Positions 9,133 to 19,744 of a stretch of 64,000 bases of DNA are shown here, one piece after another. The position numbers and the translations under genes were made by a program. The first letter of the stretch is position 1; each line of letters opens with the position of its first letter. This DNA is from Parasaccharibacter apium. Lineage in GTDB: Bacteria > Pseudomonadota > Alphaproteobacteria > Acetobacterales > Acetobacteraceae. The stretch is from assembly GCF_002592045.1 (NCBI RefSeq), contig NZ_MEJG01000005.1, positions 1-64,000 of the forward strand, in the 5' to 3' direction. The notes under the pieces were generated by a model. That model was not told where the DNA came from. It did no database searches and was given only the letters and a program-made list of their open reading frames with translations.

Positions 9133-10162
9133 GATGCGTCCGGTAGGGGTGAGAGGTCTCATCTGCGTGGCGATCGTAAGCTTCTACAATGCGTGCGACA
9201 AGAGGATGACGGACCACATCCGCCGCGGTGAGGGGGCAAATAGAAATACCTTTTACCCCTTCAAGAGTTGTAACAGCATCACGCAGGCCAGAGGTGACCC
9301 CACGGGGGAGGTCAATTTGGCTCATATCTCCCGTAATTGCCATACGGGTCCCCGGCCCCATACGGGTGAGGAACATCTTCATCTGAGCTGAGGTGGTATT
9401 TTGGGCTTCATCAAGAATGACATAGGCATGAGCTAACGTCCGCCCCCGCATGAAGGCGAGGGGGGCGACTTCAATCTCGCCACTAGCCATGCGGCGACTG
9501 ACTTGATCCCCGGGCATCATGTCATGCAAGGCGTCATAAAGTGGGCGGAGATATGGGTCGATTTTTTCTCGCATATCACCGGGGAGGAAGCCGAGCCGCT
9601 CGCCTGCTTCCACCGCAGGGCGGGAGAGGATAATCCGGTCCACCTGCCCTGCTTGGAAGAGAGCCACCGCTTGCGCTACAGCGAGATACGTTTTCCCCGT
9701 TCCTGCTGGGCCAAGGCCAAAGACAAGCTCTTTGCGAGCAAGAGCCTGCATATAGTGCATCTGCCCCGGAGAGCGTGGCGAAATAACCCCCCGTTTGGTT
9801 TGTATTTGCGGTAGAACCCCTGGCGGTAAGGCGTCATCTTGGGTATGGGGGGCAGGATTTTGCACTGCCCGGCGATGAGAAGGGAGCGCGGTGAGGCGAA
9901 TCACGCCATCAACCTGTTCACTATCGACCGTCATGCCGTTCCCTGCTTGCTTATAGAGTGCGTGTAGCACGGCTTGTGCCCGCTCTACAGCGTCATTTTC
10001 GCCAGAGATGGCAACACGGTTGCCACGGCACACAAGCCGTGTTCCTGTCCCTTGCTCTAGGCGAATGAGATGGCGGTCATGGTCCCCAAGGACGTTTTGT
10101 AGCCTTTGGTTATCCTCAAATCGCAAGGTTGTCGTGCGATATCCTTCAGCAGAGCTGCTCAA
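9104..10162 (-). CDS. PhoH-like P-loop ATPase
   Basis: A 352-residue PhoH/YbeZ-type protein. Residues 1-110 contain a KH-like RNA-binding segment ([14 protein letters not shown]). The P-loop domain follows with Walker A GPAGTGKT near residue 172 and Walker [11 protein letters not shown], then a conserved [19 protein letters not shown] stretch. YbeZ proteins partner with YbeY in RNA metabolism, and here the genes overlap. The start overlaps the miaB stop by 4 bases (ATGA). Confidence 0.92.
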   Translation of the reverse strand: MSSSAEGYRTTTLRFEDNQRLQNVLGDHDRHLIRLEQGTGTRLVCRGNRVAISGENDAVERAQAVLHALYKQAGNGMTVDSEQVDGVIRLTALPSHRRAVQNPAPHTQDDALPPGVLPQIQTKRGVISPRSPGQMHYMQALARKELVFGLGPAGTGKTYLAVAQAVALFQAGQVDRIILSRPAVEAGERLGFLPGDMREKIDPYLRPLYDALHDMMPGDQVSRRMASGEIEVAPLAFMRGRTLAHAYVILDEAQNTTSAQMKMFLTRMGPGTRMAITGDMSQIDLPRGVTSGLRDAVTTLEGVKGISICPLTAADVVRHPLVARIVEAYDRHADETSHPYRTHHETPYRPTR

Positions 10163-11544
10163 ATGGTTGTGCCTTCTTGTTTAGAGAGATGACCACCGAG
10201 GGAATTGGTGAAGGGGGTCGTAATATGTACCTTCACAATCTGCCCAATAAGGGCAGGGTCGCCCTCAAAATGCACAGGCTGAAGGTAAGGCGAGCGTCCA
10301 TTTAGCTGCCCTGGTTTACGACCGATTCCCGTTACAAGAATATCCTGAACTGTGCCAATCAGAGACGCATTGAAGGCATCTTGCTGCTCTCTAAGGAGGG
10401 CTTGCAAGGCTGCGAGGCGTTTTTCTTTTACATCTTCTGCCACTTGGAAGGGCTGCCCCGCAGCGGGTGTGCCAGGGCGTTGGGAGTATTTAAAGCTATA
10501 GGCACTGGCAAAGCGCACATCACGGACCAGTTGCATTGTTGCCTCAAAATCCTCATCCGTTTCCCCCGGATGGCCGACAATAAAGTCCGATGTTAGTGCA
10601 ATGTCAGGCCGAGCTGCCCTTAATTTACGGATGATGTCGCGATATTCATCCGCTGTATGGCCACGATTCATGGCTTTAAGCACTTTGTCGGAGCCACTCT
10701 GCACAGGGAGATGCAAATAAGGCATAAAGATGGGGTTATCGCGATGAGCATTAATCAGGGCTTGCTCCATATCGCGCGGATGAGACGTAACATAGCGCAG
10801 GCGTTTGAGCGCGGGAATCCGCTCATGGAGCAATGAGGCAAGCTCTGGCAGGCTGGCGATACCGTCCTGCCATTCCCCATGGAAGGCGTTTACATTTTGT
10901 CCTAACAGGGTAATTTCTTTGACCCCACTGGCGACAAGCCGCTCCGCCTCAGCAAGGATGGAGGCTACAGGGCGGCTTGTTTCTGCCCCGCGTGTGTAAG
11001 GGACTACGCAGAAGGAACAAAACTTATCGCATCCTTCCTGAATGGTCAGAAAGGCGGTGAGGTTGCCCTCATTCTGTGGGGCGGCATCCTCCGGTAGAAG
11101 GTCGAACTTCGATTCAACGGGGAAGTCCGTATCAATCACACTGCCGCCAGCACGCGCAATGCGGGCGACCATTTCCGGTAAGCGATGGTAGGTTTGTGGG
11201 CCGAGGACGAGGTCCACATAAGGAGCGCGGGCAAGAAGCTCTTTCCCTTCCGCTTGAGCAACACAGCCCGCAACGGCAATGAGGGTTTGCTTGCCCTCTA
11301 ATTTGCGCGCCTCCCGGATTTGCCGCAGACGCCCTAGCTCGGAAAACACCTTCTCTGCTGCTCTTTCACGAATATGGCAGGTATTGAGGATAATCATATC
11401 GGCATGGTCAGGACTATCTACCGGACTATAACCGAGCGGGCGCAACACATCTGCCATACGCGCACTGTCATAAACATTCATCTGACAGCCCCATGTGATG
11501 ATGTGCAGACCGCGAGCGGGGGAGGGGGTGAGCTGTTCTGGCAT
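10159..11544 (-). CDS. miaB: tRNA-2-methylthio-N6-dimethylallyladenosine synthase
   Basis: A 461-residue radical-SAM methylthiotransferase acting on i6A37 of tRNAs. The N-terminal UPF0004 domain has its three cluster cysteines in [18 protein letters not shown] and AGCVAQAEG. The radical-SAM motif is [17 protein letters not shown] near residue 175, followed by the GQNVNAFHG segment. A TRAM domain occupies the C-terminus. It is translationally coupled to phoH and lies 23 bases after the plsC-like gene. Confidence 0.95.
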   Translation of the reverse strand: MPEQLTPSPARGLHIITWGCQMNVYDSARMADVLRPLGYSPVDSPDHADMIILNTCHIRERAAEKVFSELGRLRQIREARKLEGKQTLIAVAGCVAQAEGKELLARAPYVDLVLGPQTYHRLPEMVARIARAGGSVIDTDFPVESKFDLLPEDAAPQNEGNLTAFLTIQEGCDKFCSFCVVPYTRGAETSRPVASILAEAERLVASGVKEITLLGQNVNAFHGEWQDGIASLPELASLLHERIPALKRLRYVTSHPRDMEQALINAHRDNPIFMPYLHLPVQSGSDKVLKAMNRGHTADEYRDIIRKLRAARPDIALTSDFIVGHPGETDEDFEATMQLVRDVRFASAYSFKYSQRPGTPAAGQPFQVAEDVKEKRLAALQALLREQQDAFNASLIGTVQDILVTGIGRKPGQLNGRSPYLQPVHFEGDPALIGQIVKVHITTPFTNSLGGHLSKQEGTTI

Positions 11545-11567
11545 AAGTAGAGAGGTGTGATTATCCG

Positions 11568-12542
11568 TTAATGGTCAGTATGGTCGGTTGTGGGGAGGAG
11601 ATGGTCCTCTGGGAGGCGATTTTGCCGGAGGTCCTCATTCCCTTGTTCGATAGCCGCGCGAGCTGCGTTAGAGAGTGCCTTACGGGAGGGGAAATCCTCC
11701 GGCTTTAGAGGAGGATGAAAGAGGACCGTTGCGCGCATAGAACGCCACCGTGTTAAGCCCACAAGATGGGGGCCGAAATCCATATCACCAAACCATGAGA
11801 AGACGAAGGACCGCCTATGCCGCCCGACAGGTAGCCCTTCTAAGCGGTCATAAGTAACAGTTACGGGTTGGATAAGGCAGGTTGGATGGTCATCTTCTGT
11901 TGGGTCATCACGCCGGCGTACGGGTTTAGCAATGGCAAAAAGGGAGGACATAAAGGGTAAAAGCTGTGTCCCTTTTGAGGTCGTCCCCTCCGGGAAGAAG
12001 GCGATATTATACCCTTTGCGGAGTTGGTTAATAACCTCCTGCACATCCTGCCCAGCTTCTTGCCGGTTGCGATTAATGAAAATTGTCCGGCCCAGATAGG
12101 TTAAATAACCAATCAATGGCCAATGGCGGACTTCCTGCTTAGCGATGAAGAAGGCAGGCAGCACCTTGCCCAGTACGAGGACATCCAACCATGAGCTATG
12201 ATTAGCGACATAAATAACACGCCGCCCATCAGGGCGCAGCGTCAGTGAGCCTTCCATCTTGCCAATAGTCCGCACTTTTATATTGAGGATTCGGCAAGCT
12301 ACTGTCCAGAAAAAGAGTGGAAAACGGCGGAACATCTTCCCTGGTAAGAGGAGACATGTCCCTTGGCCAATACACCCACATGCCGCCCAGAATAAGAGGG
12401 CTAACGCACGCAAGCGAATACGTAATTGATCCACGAATGTATCGCGCGTGCTAGGCTCTTCCTGCGCAAAAAGATGATCAGGATCAAAAACCGGACGGTT
12501 TTTGTTTCTTTGTTTAGGGGAGGAGGGGTTCGCAAAAGACAT
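11568..12542 (-). CDS. 1-acyl-glycerol-3-phosphate acyltransferase family (PlsC-like)
   Basis: A 324-residue membrane acyltransferase. The catalytic HxxxxD motif is NHSSWLD, near residue 115. Other family blocks are FINRN and the glycerol-phosphate-binding FPEGTTSKG. One membrane segment precedes the catalytic domain ([20 protein letters not shown]). Such enzymes acylate lysophosphatidic acid or other lysolipids. It heads the minus-strand series with miaB. An N-acyltransferase role (OlsA-like, ornithine lipid) cannot be excluded; no olsB is visible next to it. Confidence 0.85.
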   Translation of the reverse strand: MSFANPSSPKQRNKNRPVFDPDHLFAQEEPSTRDTFVDQLRIRLRALALLFWAACGCIGQGTCLLLPGKMFRRFPLFFWTVACRILNIKVRTIGKMEGSLTLRPDGRRVIYVANHSSWLDVLVLGKVLPAFFIAKQEVRHWPLIGYLTYLGRTIFINRNRQEAGQDVQEVINQLRKGYNIAFFPEGTTSKGTQLLPFMSSLFAIAKPVRRRDDPTEDDHPTCLIQPVTVTYDRLEGLPVGRHRRSFVFSWFGDMDFGPHLVGLTRWRSMRATVLFHPPLKPEDFPSRKALSNAARAAIEQGNEDLRQNRLPEDHLLPTTDHTDH

Positions 12543-12544
12543 AG

Positions 12545-12558
12545 TGCTTAAATAAGCA
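12545..12558. promoter_or_regulatory. 14-bp palindrome in the plsC/tamA divergent gap
   Basis: TGCTTA-AA-TAAGCA is a perfect inverted repeat two bases upstream of the plsC-like start codon. The 175-bp gap between the divergent genes must hold promoters for both. The palindrome could be an operator or a leader element. No clear Shine-Dalgarno was seen for the plsC-like start. Confidence 0.3.
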
Positions 12559-12717
12559 TTTTATGAACTGGAGACAATCTTTATCCGTATTGGAAGTTTA
12601 GGTTCTTAACTTCTTTACGCTTGCATTAATGATAGATGACAGAAGAGAAACTTTTTGTATCATGCTAAGAGTGGGATAAAGGGAAAGCCAGTATCGTCTA
12701 GCTATGGTGTATAGCAT

Positions 12718-14760
12718 TTGAGCAGGCAATTAAGGAAAAAAATACATGCTCTAGGAGGGGTGTTGCTTATAGCAAGCCTCTTTGGGGGGAAGTGTCTTTA
12801 TGCGGCAGGTCAGGATGATGCCCTCCTTACCATACAAACAATGCCTAAAAAGACCGTTTCTTATAATGTTGAGGTCCTTCCAACGGATGATAAGTCGATC
12901 AGCGATAGCATGGCAGCAGCCTCTCAGCTTGTGAGTTTGCAAAAAACGCGGAATGTGGGGCCTTATGCGTTAGCAGGACGCATAAGGGGGGATTATGCGC
13001 GTTTGCAAGGGGCGTTGCAGTCGCGTGGATATTATGCAGGGCGTGTTGTGGTGCGCGTGTCCCTCCATGGCAAAATTCTTGAGGGAACCGCCCCTGCCCT
13101 TGCTTCTCTCCTTAATGAGGCTGGAGCAGAAGATCAGGTTCAGGTGCGCATCCAAGCAGAACCGGGCATACAATTTACGATAGGACAGATTGTTATTACC
13201 CCCTTAGCGGCCACGCCTGCGGAGGGGCTTGCGAAGGATAAAGAGCCTAGCCTCTCCGAAGCAGAGCGTCAGAGTATGGGAGTGCAAGAAGGGCAACCGG
13301 CCATTGCAGGGGATATTTTAGCAGCGCAAGGGCGGCTTTCTCATTTTCTGCAAGAGGAAGGGTATGGCCTTGCAGACGTACAGACCCCCCAAGCGATGTT
13401 GCGGCCGAATCATCAGATTGATGTTTATATCAAGATGAGACGCGGGCCCAAATTGATTGTCGGCCCTATCGCGTTGGAGGGGCTAAAGCGCGTTAAGGAG
13501 CGATATGTAAGGCGGCGTTTAGCGTTAAAAGAGGGGCAGCTTTATCAACCCTCTGCTATTGAGCAAGCACGATTGGATTTAGGGAGTACAGGTCTATTTT
13601 CCTCCATCCAACAACGTAATGCGGATTATGTCCTGCCTTTGCCCCCTCAAGGGGCTTCAGCAAAAGGGAAGGTTGATAAAAAAGGGAAAGCTCCTCCCTT
13701 ACCCGCTGGGGCAGAGGGGGCATTGCCTCTCAGCTTTGATTTTGATGAAGGCAAACGCCATCGTATCACTGGCGATGTTGGGTATTCGACTGACCTTGGC
13801 GGGCGAGTAGGTGTTTCATGGCTGCATCGCAACCTTTTGGGGAATGGGGAGCAGTTGCGTGTTGCGGCTTTGGCAACCGGGCTGGGCGGTACGGCACAAC
13901 AAGGTGTGGGCTATGACGCTTATGTCGATTTTACAAAGCCTGATTTTCTCAAACGTAGTCAGACGCTTAATGTGCGGTTGGAGGGGATTCGACAGCTCCT
14001 TTACTCCTATGGGCAAACAGCCTTTTTGCTTCATGGTGGGGTGTCTCGTCCGTTAGGGAAGGACCTTTCAGGCAGTATAGGGGCTACGGTAGAACAAGAG
14101 CATATTCGGCAATTTGGCCATAAGGCGGAATATTTCATCGCGTCTCTTCCCCTTCAGTTGGATTATGACGGAACCCATCGCTCCAACCCGATTGAACCAG
14201 CAACTCATGGTGTGAAAGCCTCTATTGGGGTGACGCCTTCTTTATCGCTAGAGCATCAAACCTCCTTTTTTATCCCTATGAATGCACAGGCCTCCACATA
14301 TTTTGACCTTACCCATCTAGGGCTAACCAAACCGGGGAATAGTGTTATTGCTCTGCGTGCAATGGTTGGATCCGTACAAGGGGCAACGACATGGCATTTA
14401 CCACCAGATCAAAGGCTCTATGCCGGGGGGCCGGGCTCTGTTCGTGGTTATCGGTATCAAGGGGTTGGGCCGCAATATCAACATACAAAATATGCGATTG
14501 GTGGCACAGCTATGGATGCAGGGACTGTGGAGTTTCGTCAAAGACTGCCTAAGAATCTGGGGGTAGTTGGGTTTGTTGATGCGGGGCAGGTAAGTTCAGG
14601 CTCTATCCCTGCGCATGGTAAGCTACGGGTTGGGTATGGTGGTGGTGTGCGGTATTTTACGCCCATAGGCCCTGTGCGTGTGGATGTCGCCTTCCCGCTT
14701 CATCGGGCTGAACGGGGAGACCGGTGGGAACTTTATCTAGGGTTGGGGGAGACATTTTGA
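12718..14760 (+). CDS. tamA: TamA-like outer-membrane translocation/assembly protein (Omp85 family)
   Basis: A 680-residue Omp85 protein. A signal peptide (Ser-Arg-Gln-Leu-Arg-Lys-Lys, hydrophobic core, LYAAGQ) is followed by POTRA-like repeats to about residue 300. The C-terminal 16-strand barrel has YGGGVRYFTPIGPVRVDVAFPL and a terminal Phe. TamA works with TamB in envelope protein or phospholipid trafficking. The start is TTG, because an in-frame TAG lies at 12712-12714 and the basic n-region begins directly after the TTG. The stop overlaps the tamB ATG (TGATG), so the two are coupled. Confidence 0.88.
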   Translation: MSRQLRKKIHALGGVLLIASLFGGKCLYAAGQDDALLTIQTMPKKTVSYNVEVLPTDDKSISDSMAAASQLVSLQKTRNVGPYALAGRIRGDYARLQGALQSRGYYAGRVVVRVSLHGKILEGTAPALASLLNEAGAEDQVQVRIQAEPGIQFTIGQIVITPLAATPAEGLAKDKEPSLSEAERQSMGVQEGQPAIAGDILAAQGRLSHFLQEEGYGLADVQTPQAMLRPNHQIDVYIKMRRGPKLIVGPIALEGLKRVKERYVRRRLALKEGQLYQPSAIEQARLDLGSTGLFSSIQQRNADYVLPLPPQGASAKGKVDKKGKAPPLPAGAEGALPLSFDFDEGKRHRITGDVGYSTDLGGRVGVSWLHRNLLGNGEQLRVAALATGLGGTAQQGVGYDAYVDFTKPDFLKRSQTLNVRLEGIRQLLYSYGQTAFLLHGGVSRPLGKDLSGSIGATVEQEHIRQFGHKAEYFIASLPLQLDYDGTHRSNPIEPATHGVKASIGVTPSLSLEHQTSFFIPMNAQASTYFDLTHLGLTKPGNSVIALRAMVGSVQGATTWHLPPDQRLYAGGPGSVRGYRYQGVGPQYQHTKYAIGGTAMDAGTVEFRQRLPKNLGVVGFVDAGQVSSGSIPAHGKLRVGYGGGVRYFTPIGPVRVDVAFPLHRAERGDRWELYLGLGETF

Positions 14761-17700
14761 TGCTCTTTTGGCGTAGGTTTCTCCGTTATAGTGCCTATGT
14801 AGGTATTGTGCTGGATTGTGTGGTGATTGTTGCTCTCATAGGCATCAATTTGCCCCCGACAAAGCGTTTTATTGAGCATAAAGTCCCAAATTGGACGGGT
14901 GGGATGGTGGCGATAGAGGGGATGCAAAGCGTTTTGCCGTGGCATCTCTCTTTGGCGCATATTGTTTTGAAAGACCAGCAAGGCATCTGGTTGGAAGGGC
15001 GTGGGCTAGAGCTGCGTCTAAGTTTATTCGATCTGCTGGGAAAAACCATCCGTGTACGCACGATCGCTGCTGAGACGCTTGATTATAAGCGTAACCCCGT
15101 TTTCCCACCATCACCTCCATCATCTCATCCTTCGACAGGCCTGCCAGCATGGGGTGTGCGGCTTGATAAGCTAGCTATACCGCGTTTGACACTTGGCCCA
15201 TCTGTGATGGGGCAAGCAGTGTCTATGCAGCTGTCTGGTGATATGCAGATAAAGGATGTGAGTGCATTCTCTAAGCCCATCTCTTTTGCAGATGCGCCGC
15301 CTATGCAGCTCCATCTGCTCATGACGCGGTTAGATAACCCAGCGTATTTGCGCTTGCACTTTCGGATGGACCGTCATCAGATGATGAGCAATGTGCATTA
15401 TGATGAATCCGTAAATGGTTTTGCCGCCATGCCGGGGAAGGTCGGTGTGTTAGACCCTCTGTCGATTGATGTTACGGCTGAGGGCCCTTATGAGGCCTTA
15501 AAGACCAGTTTGGACATACAAGCGGCGACCCATCAGGCCACACCACTGGCAGTTATATTGAGGGGCAAGCTAAACCTCATCCAATATACAAATGACCTGC
15601 ATTTTTCCCTCAATGCTCCGGCTATGACCTTGCGCCCCGGTTTGGGGTGGGAGAGCCTGATGATGGAGGCGGAGCTTCACGGCCCTCTCCGCGCACCTTA
15701 TGGCACGGTTAAGTTAGAAGGGACGGGTTTGCTCGCCGCAGGTGCGGGTATTGGGCATATGTCCGTACAATTTGAAGGAGAAGGAAACAGCCTAGCCGCT
15801 GCTTTAGATGATACAACCTCCCGTCCAAAAACAGTGGGCGGAGGGGCGGATCATCTCGCTTTATCCGCTCGTTTTGATGGGATTAGCTTGCCGGGTAAGG
15901 CTTCGTCTCTTTTGGCTTCAGCACCTCTGACGATAGAGGCCATGCTTGCACCCCAGCAAGAGGGAAAGCCGTATCAGATTCATATCAAGCATGAGGCTAT
16001 GGCGTTAGATGTTACGGGGAAGGTAGAGAACCAGCTTTTTGGCCATGTGCAGCTTGCTATAGACAAACTACCAGACCTCACAGCCCTTATGGGGCAGAAG
16101 GTCGAGGGGACAGCGCATTTATTGGGTGATTTTACCGTACCCTTACAGCAAAGCGGAGCATTATCCGCGGCGTTAGAGGGGCAATTTGGTATAGAAAAAG
16201 GCCCTCCGCCACTTATGGCTCTCATCGGGCCGAAAGGCACCCTTACGTTCCATCTTGCACAGCAAAATGATGGTGCCTTCCTCGTAAAGCAGGCAGTTCT
16301 AACAGGGCGTGGCTTTCAGCTAGAGGGAGAGGGGCAGCTTGATGCAAAGAGGCATTTATCTTCTTCTGTAAAGCTATCATTGCTGGATTTAGAAGCTTTG
16401 CACAAAGTTTTGCGGGGTCATGCAGCCTTGCAGGCAGAGCTGCAAGGGCCTTTGGATGATATGGCAGTTCATACCCGTCTTGCGGGGGCGTTGGGCGTTG
16501 TTCATCCTTCAGCCTCCCTCCCTGTAGCCCCGTTGGAGATGACGGCGGATGTGGCGCATCTGCCTTCTCATCCTCAAGGGATGTTACATATAGAGGGCAT
16601 GTTGGATCGCGCGCCGCTGATTGTAGATACACAATTTGACCGTGCGAGTGATGGGACGATAAAAGCAGACCTCCATAAATTAGCGTGGAAAGACGCGCAA
16701 GGGCGTGCCTCTTTGTTGCTCCCAGCGGGGACGATGGTTCCGCAAGGGGAGGTCATGCTTAATGTCCCGCGATTGGATATATTTAGCCGCTTAATTGGCC
16801 AGCCCCTTACGGGGCATCTCCATGTGGGTATGGAAAATACGGCACATGACCATATGCAGATTGCGCTTGATGGTCAGGCTTTCATGAAAGATTATGCCGT
16901 TAAGGCAGCGCATTTGCAGGCTGATTTACATAATATAACGCAGAATCCTAACGTGGTGATGAATCTGCATCTTACGGGGGTGCGGTTTAAAGAGATAATG
17001 GGGGCGGCACAGCTTTCTCTCAAAGGGCCGCAAACAGCGTTGGATGTGCAAGCCCGTGGAGCGTTTGAGAATGTTATGCACGCGCCTGCGCGGTTTGATG
17101 TTGTTGCACAGCTCCATCTACCAGAGCAAAGCGTTAGAGTGGATAGGGCGTTAGCGTCTATAAAGGGCGATATATTCAAATTAACCGCCCCTGCCATTGT
17201 ACATTACGGGGCGGACCTCGCCGTGGAGCATATGGCGATGGAGCTTAGCCCGCCTCATGGCGTGGCTGGGCGTGTTTTCCTCAATGGGACGATAAAGCCA
17301 AATCTGGTTCTTGAAGCGCGATTGGAGCATATCACCCCTGCTCTAGCCGCACCGTTTCTACCGGCTTTACAGGCGGAGGGGGATGTCTCTGCAGCGGCAA
17401 AACTACGCGGCACATTAGCCTATCCTACCGGGCGGTTTACGATGGAGGGGCGAGGTCTTCGCCTCATCAGTGCCGCGACAGCGTCCTTACCGGCGGGGCA
17501 ACTGCATATAGAGGCCGATTTAGCCGGGACGCAGGCACTCCTTCATACGACATTCCGTGTGGGGGAACCGTTGGCCTTCATACTTTCTGGGAAGGTGCCA
17601 TTATCTCCTACGGGACAATTTGCTGTAACCGCAAAAGGACGAGCTGACCTTTCCATTGCCAATGCGTTTTTAGGGGCTGATGGTATGGGGGCCGGGGGGC

Positions 17701-18935
17701 AGTTGGACTTAGACCTTGGCGTAAATGGCCTTCTCAAACAGCCGCAGCTTACAGGGTCGATTCAATTACATAATGGTTCGTTCGAGGAATATGCCGATGG
17801 TGTGCATGTTGAGGCGGGAGACGGGCTCATCAAAGCGCAGGGCGACCGCCTCACAATCGAGCATTTTACCGCGCGCGCAGGGCAGGGCTCTTTAGGGGTA
17901 ACAGGGCAGATTGGTGTTTTACAACCCGGCCTGCCGGTGGATGTCCATTTTACCATGGATAAGGCAGAACCGGTTCAAAGTGATTTATTGACCGAGCAGA
18001 TAGATAGTCGGCTTCATATTTATGGCCAAGCGGCAACACGCTTGGATGTAGAGGGGGATGTTACTATCCCAGAGGCGGCCATTACGATACCGGATTCCAT
18101 GCCGGCTTCTGTCCCGCAACTAGAGCTTATCACACCAGAACAAACCAAGACGCCAGTTAAGCCACCGCCCAAGATGATTATCGGCTTGAATGTTAATGTC
18201 ATGTCCCCGGGGGCATTATTTGTGCGTGGGCATGGGCTTTTTGCTGAAATGCAGGGGAAATTACATATTGGAGGGCTGAGTACGGCCCCCGTTGTGACGG
18301 GGGGGATTGCCCTTAAGCAGGGTAATTTCAACTTAGCGGGGATTAATCTTAATTTTACGCGGGGGGAAATTGGTTTTTCTGGGGCTAGTGCAGCGCATAA
18401 ATTAGACCCAACAATAGATTTTCGCGCTGATCGCAATGCAGATGGCACATTAGCGAGTTTGCTCGTTCGTGGTTATGCGAGTGAGCCAAAGCTTGAATTT
18501 GTTTCAAACCCTCAATTACCGCGAGATGAGGTATTATCGATTTTGCTTTTTGGGACAAAGCGCAGCTCCTTATCGCCTGCTCAATTAGCGTCTTTAGGCG
18601 TGGCGGTTGTGCAGATTGGGGGAGGTTCCGCTTTTGACCCTATAAGTAAGGTGAGGAATGGCTTAGGGTTAGATCATCTTGCTATAGGTGGGGGGAGCAG
18701 CGTTGGTAATGGCGGTACGAGTTTAGAAGCAGGCAAATATATTACAAAACGCGTTTATGTTGGCGCGAGGGAAGGGCTCTCCAGCAAGGGGACGCAAGCG
18801 CAGGTGAAGGTAGATCTTACAAAAAGGCTCCAACTCAACACAACTGTTGGTACAGGTGGGCAAGTGACGGGCTTTACCACACCAGAAAATGACCCTGGCT
18901 CCAGCATTGGGCTCTCTTATGGGATAGATTATTAA
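14760..18935 (+). CDS. tamB: TamB-like translocation/assembly module protein
   Basis: A 1391-residue AsmA-like/TamB protein. One N-terminal membrane anchor (FLRYSAYVGIVLDCVVIVALIGINL) is followed by a very long stretch of beta-rich repeats spanning the periplasm. The conserved DUF490/TamB C-terminal domain has LDPTIDFRADR, SILLFGTKRSSLSPAQ and a final LSYGIDY. TamB proteins form a hydrophobic groove that can carry phospholipids to the outer membrane. The ATG at 14760 was chosen because it overlaps the tamA stop by one base; a longer frame from 14724 would add only 12 unlikely residues. Confidence 0.92.
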   Translation: MLFWRRFLRYSAYVGIVLDCVVIVALIGINLPPTKRFIEHKVPNWTGGMVAIEGMQSVLPWHLSLAHIVLKDQQGIWLEGRGLELRLSLFDLLGKTIRVRTIAAETLDYKRNPVFPPSPPSSHPSTGLPAWGVRLDKLAIPRLTLGPSVMGQAVSMQLSGDMQIKDVSAFSKPISFADAPPMQLHLLMTRLDNPAYLRLHFRMDRHQMMSNVHYDESVNGFAAMPGKVGVLDPLSIDVTAEGPYEALKTSLDIQAATHQATPLAVILRGKLNLIQYTNDLHFSLNAPAMTLRPGLGWESLMMEAELHGPLRAPYGTVKLEGTGLLAAGAGIGHMSVQFEGEGNSLAAALDDTTSRPKTVGGGADHLALSARFDGISLPGKASSLLASAPLTIEAMLAPQQEGKPYQIHIKHEAMALDVTGKVENQLFGHVQLAIDKLPDLTALMGQKVEGTAHLLGDFTVPLQQSGALSAALEGQFGIEKGPPPLMALIGPKGTLTFHLAQQNDGAFLVKQAVLTGRGFQLEGEGQLDAKRHLSSSVKLSLLDLEALHKVLRGHAALQAELQGPLDDMAVHTRLAGALGVVHPSASLPVAPLEMTADVAHLPSHPQGMLHIEGMLDRAPLIVDTQFDRASDGTIKADLHKLAWKDAQGRASLLLPAGTMVPQGEVMLNVPRLDIFSRLIGQPLTGHLHVGMENTAHDHMQIALDGQAFMKDYAVKAAHLQADLHNITQNPNVVMNLHLTGVRFKEIMGAAQLSLKGPQTALDVQARGAFENVMHAPARFDVVAQLHLPEQSVRVDRALASIKGDIFKLTAPAIVHYGADLAVEHMAMELSPPHGVAGRVFLNGTIKPNLVLEARLEHITPALAAPFLPALQAEGDVSAAAKLRGTLAYPTGRFTMEGRGLRLISAATASLPAGQLHIEADLAGTQALLHTTFRVGEPLAFILSGKVPLSPTGQFAVTAKGRADLSIANAFLGADGMGAGGQLDLDLGVNGLLKQPQLTGSIQLHNGSFEEYADGVHVEAGDGLIKAQGDRLTIEHFTARAGQGSLGVTGQIGVLQPGLPVDVHFTMDKAEPVQSDLLTEQIDSRLHIYGQAATRLDVEGDVTIPEAAITIPDSMPASVPQLELITPEQTKTPVKPPPKMIIGLNVNVMSPGALFVRGHGLFAEMQGKLHIGGLSTAPVVTGGIALKQGNFNLAGINLNFTRGEIGFSGASAAHKLDPTIDFRADRNADGTLASLLVRGYASEPKLEFVSNPQLPRDEVLSILLFGTKRSSLSPAQLASLGVAVVQIGGGSAFDPISKVRNGLGLDHLAIGGGSSVGNGGTSLEAGKYITKRVYVGAREGLSSKGTQAQVKVDLTKRLQLNTTVGTGGQVTGFTTPENDPGSSIGLSYGIDY

Positions 18936-19006
18936 GGGGCCCCCCTGTAAGGATGAAAACGGTCATGCATTGTGTTTGTATGCTAATTAAAGGGAGCCTC
19001 TCTGTT

Positions 19007-19651
19007 ATGTCGTTTAAATTTCGTACGGTGTTTGCGGTAGCAGCATTAGCTTGTTCTGCACCATTGACTGCATTTGCCCAGGTTGTAACGGATCCGGCAC
19101 AGGTCCAGGCCGGGTATTATAAAGTGGAGCCCTTGCATACGCAGGTTAGTTTCTCTGTATTACATCTTGGCTTTACAGTTTATGAAGGGCTATTTTCCGG
19201 GGCTTCTGGCGTTCTTCTATTGGACCCCCGCCAACCGGAATCGTCTAGTTTAACGGTTTCTGTGCCTGTTGCTTCTGTGCAGACAACCAGTAGCAAGTTA
19301 ACAGAAGAGCTAAAAGGGAAGGATTGGTTGGGAGCGGAGCAGTTTCCTAAAGCTGAGTTCGTATCGGTCAGTGTGAAGAGAACAAGTAATGGGGATGCCC
19401 TAGTGAGTGGTAATCTTACTTTGCACGGTATTACGCGGCCGGAAACATTGCATGTTCATTTTATCGGCGCCGGTGTGAATATGTTGGATAAGAAATACAC
19501 GGTTGGGTTTGATGCCACTAGTACAATTAAACGTAGCGAGTTTGGTATTAAGACTTTCGTGCCATATATTAGTGATGAAGTAGAGTTAAAAATTGCTGGC
19601 GCCTTCGAGCGGCAAGATACTCAGCCTGCTATGAAGGACCCGAATGACTAA
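19007..19651 (+). CDS. YceI-family periplasmic lipid-binding-like protein
   Basis: A 214-residue protein with a Sec signal (MSFKFRTVFAVAALACS to AFAQ). The YceI lipocalin-like barrel follows: YKVEPLHTQVSFSVLHLGF, LKGKDWLGAEQFPKAEF, GNLTLHGITRPETL, and a final FVPYISDEVEL. YceI barrels bind polyisoprenoid-type amphiphiles. The ATG at 19007 was preferred because it starts the signal peptide directly, with AAAGGGAG about 10 bases upstream; a frame from 18953 would add 18 poor residues. It follows tamB by about 70 bases. Confidence 0.88.
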   Translation: MSFKFRTVFAVAALACSAPLTAFAQVVTDPAQVQAGYYKVEPLHTQVSFSVLHLGFTVYEGLFSGASGVLLLDPRQPESSSLTVSVPVASVQTTSSKLTEELKGKDWLGAEQFPKAEFVSVSVKRTSNGDALVSGNLTLHGITRPETLHVHFIGAGVNMLDKKYTVGFDATSTIKRSEFGIKTFVPYISDEVELKIAGAFERQDTQPAMKDPND

Positions 19652-19677
19652 AATGCTGCTATAAATAGCGGTAACAG

Positions 19678-19721
19678 TAAAGGACGGAGAGTAGTTTGTG
19701 AAAACCCCTCTCCGTCCTTTA
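19678..19721. terminator. Bidirectional terminator between yceI and the SDR gene
   Basis: TAAAGGACGGAGAG (19678-19691) pairs perfectly with CTCTCCGTCCTTTA (19708-19721), a 14-bp stem with a 16-base loop. It lies between two convergent genes. Confidence 0.85.
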
Positions 19722-19744
19722 TGTTTATGGTATGATAGTTCGTT

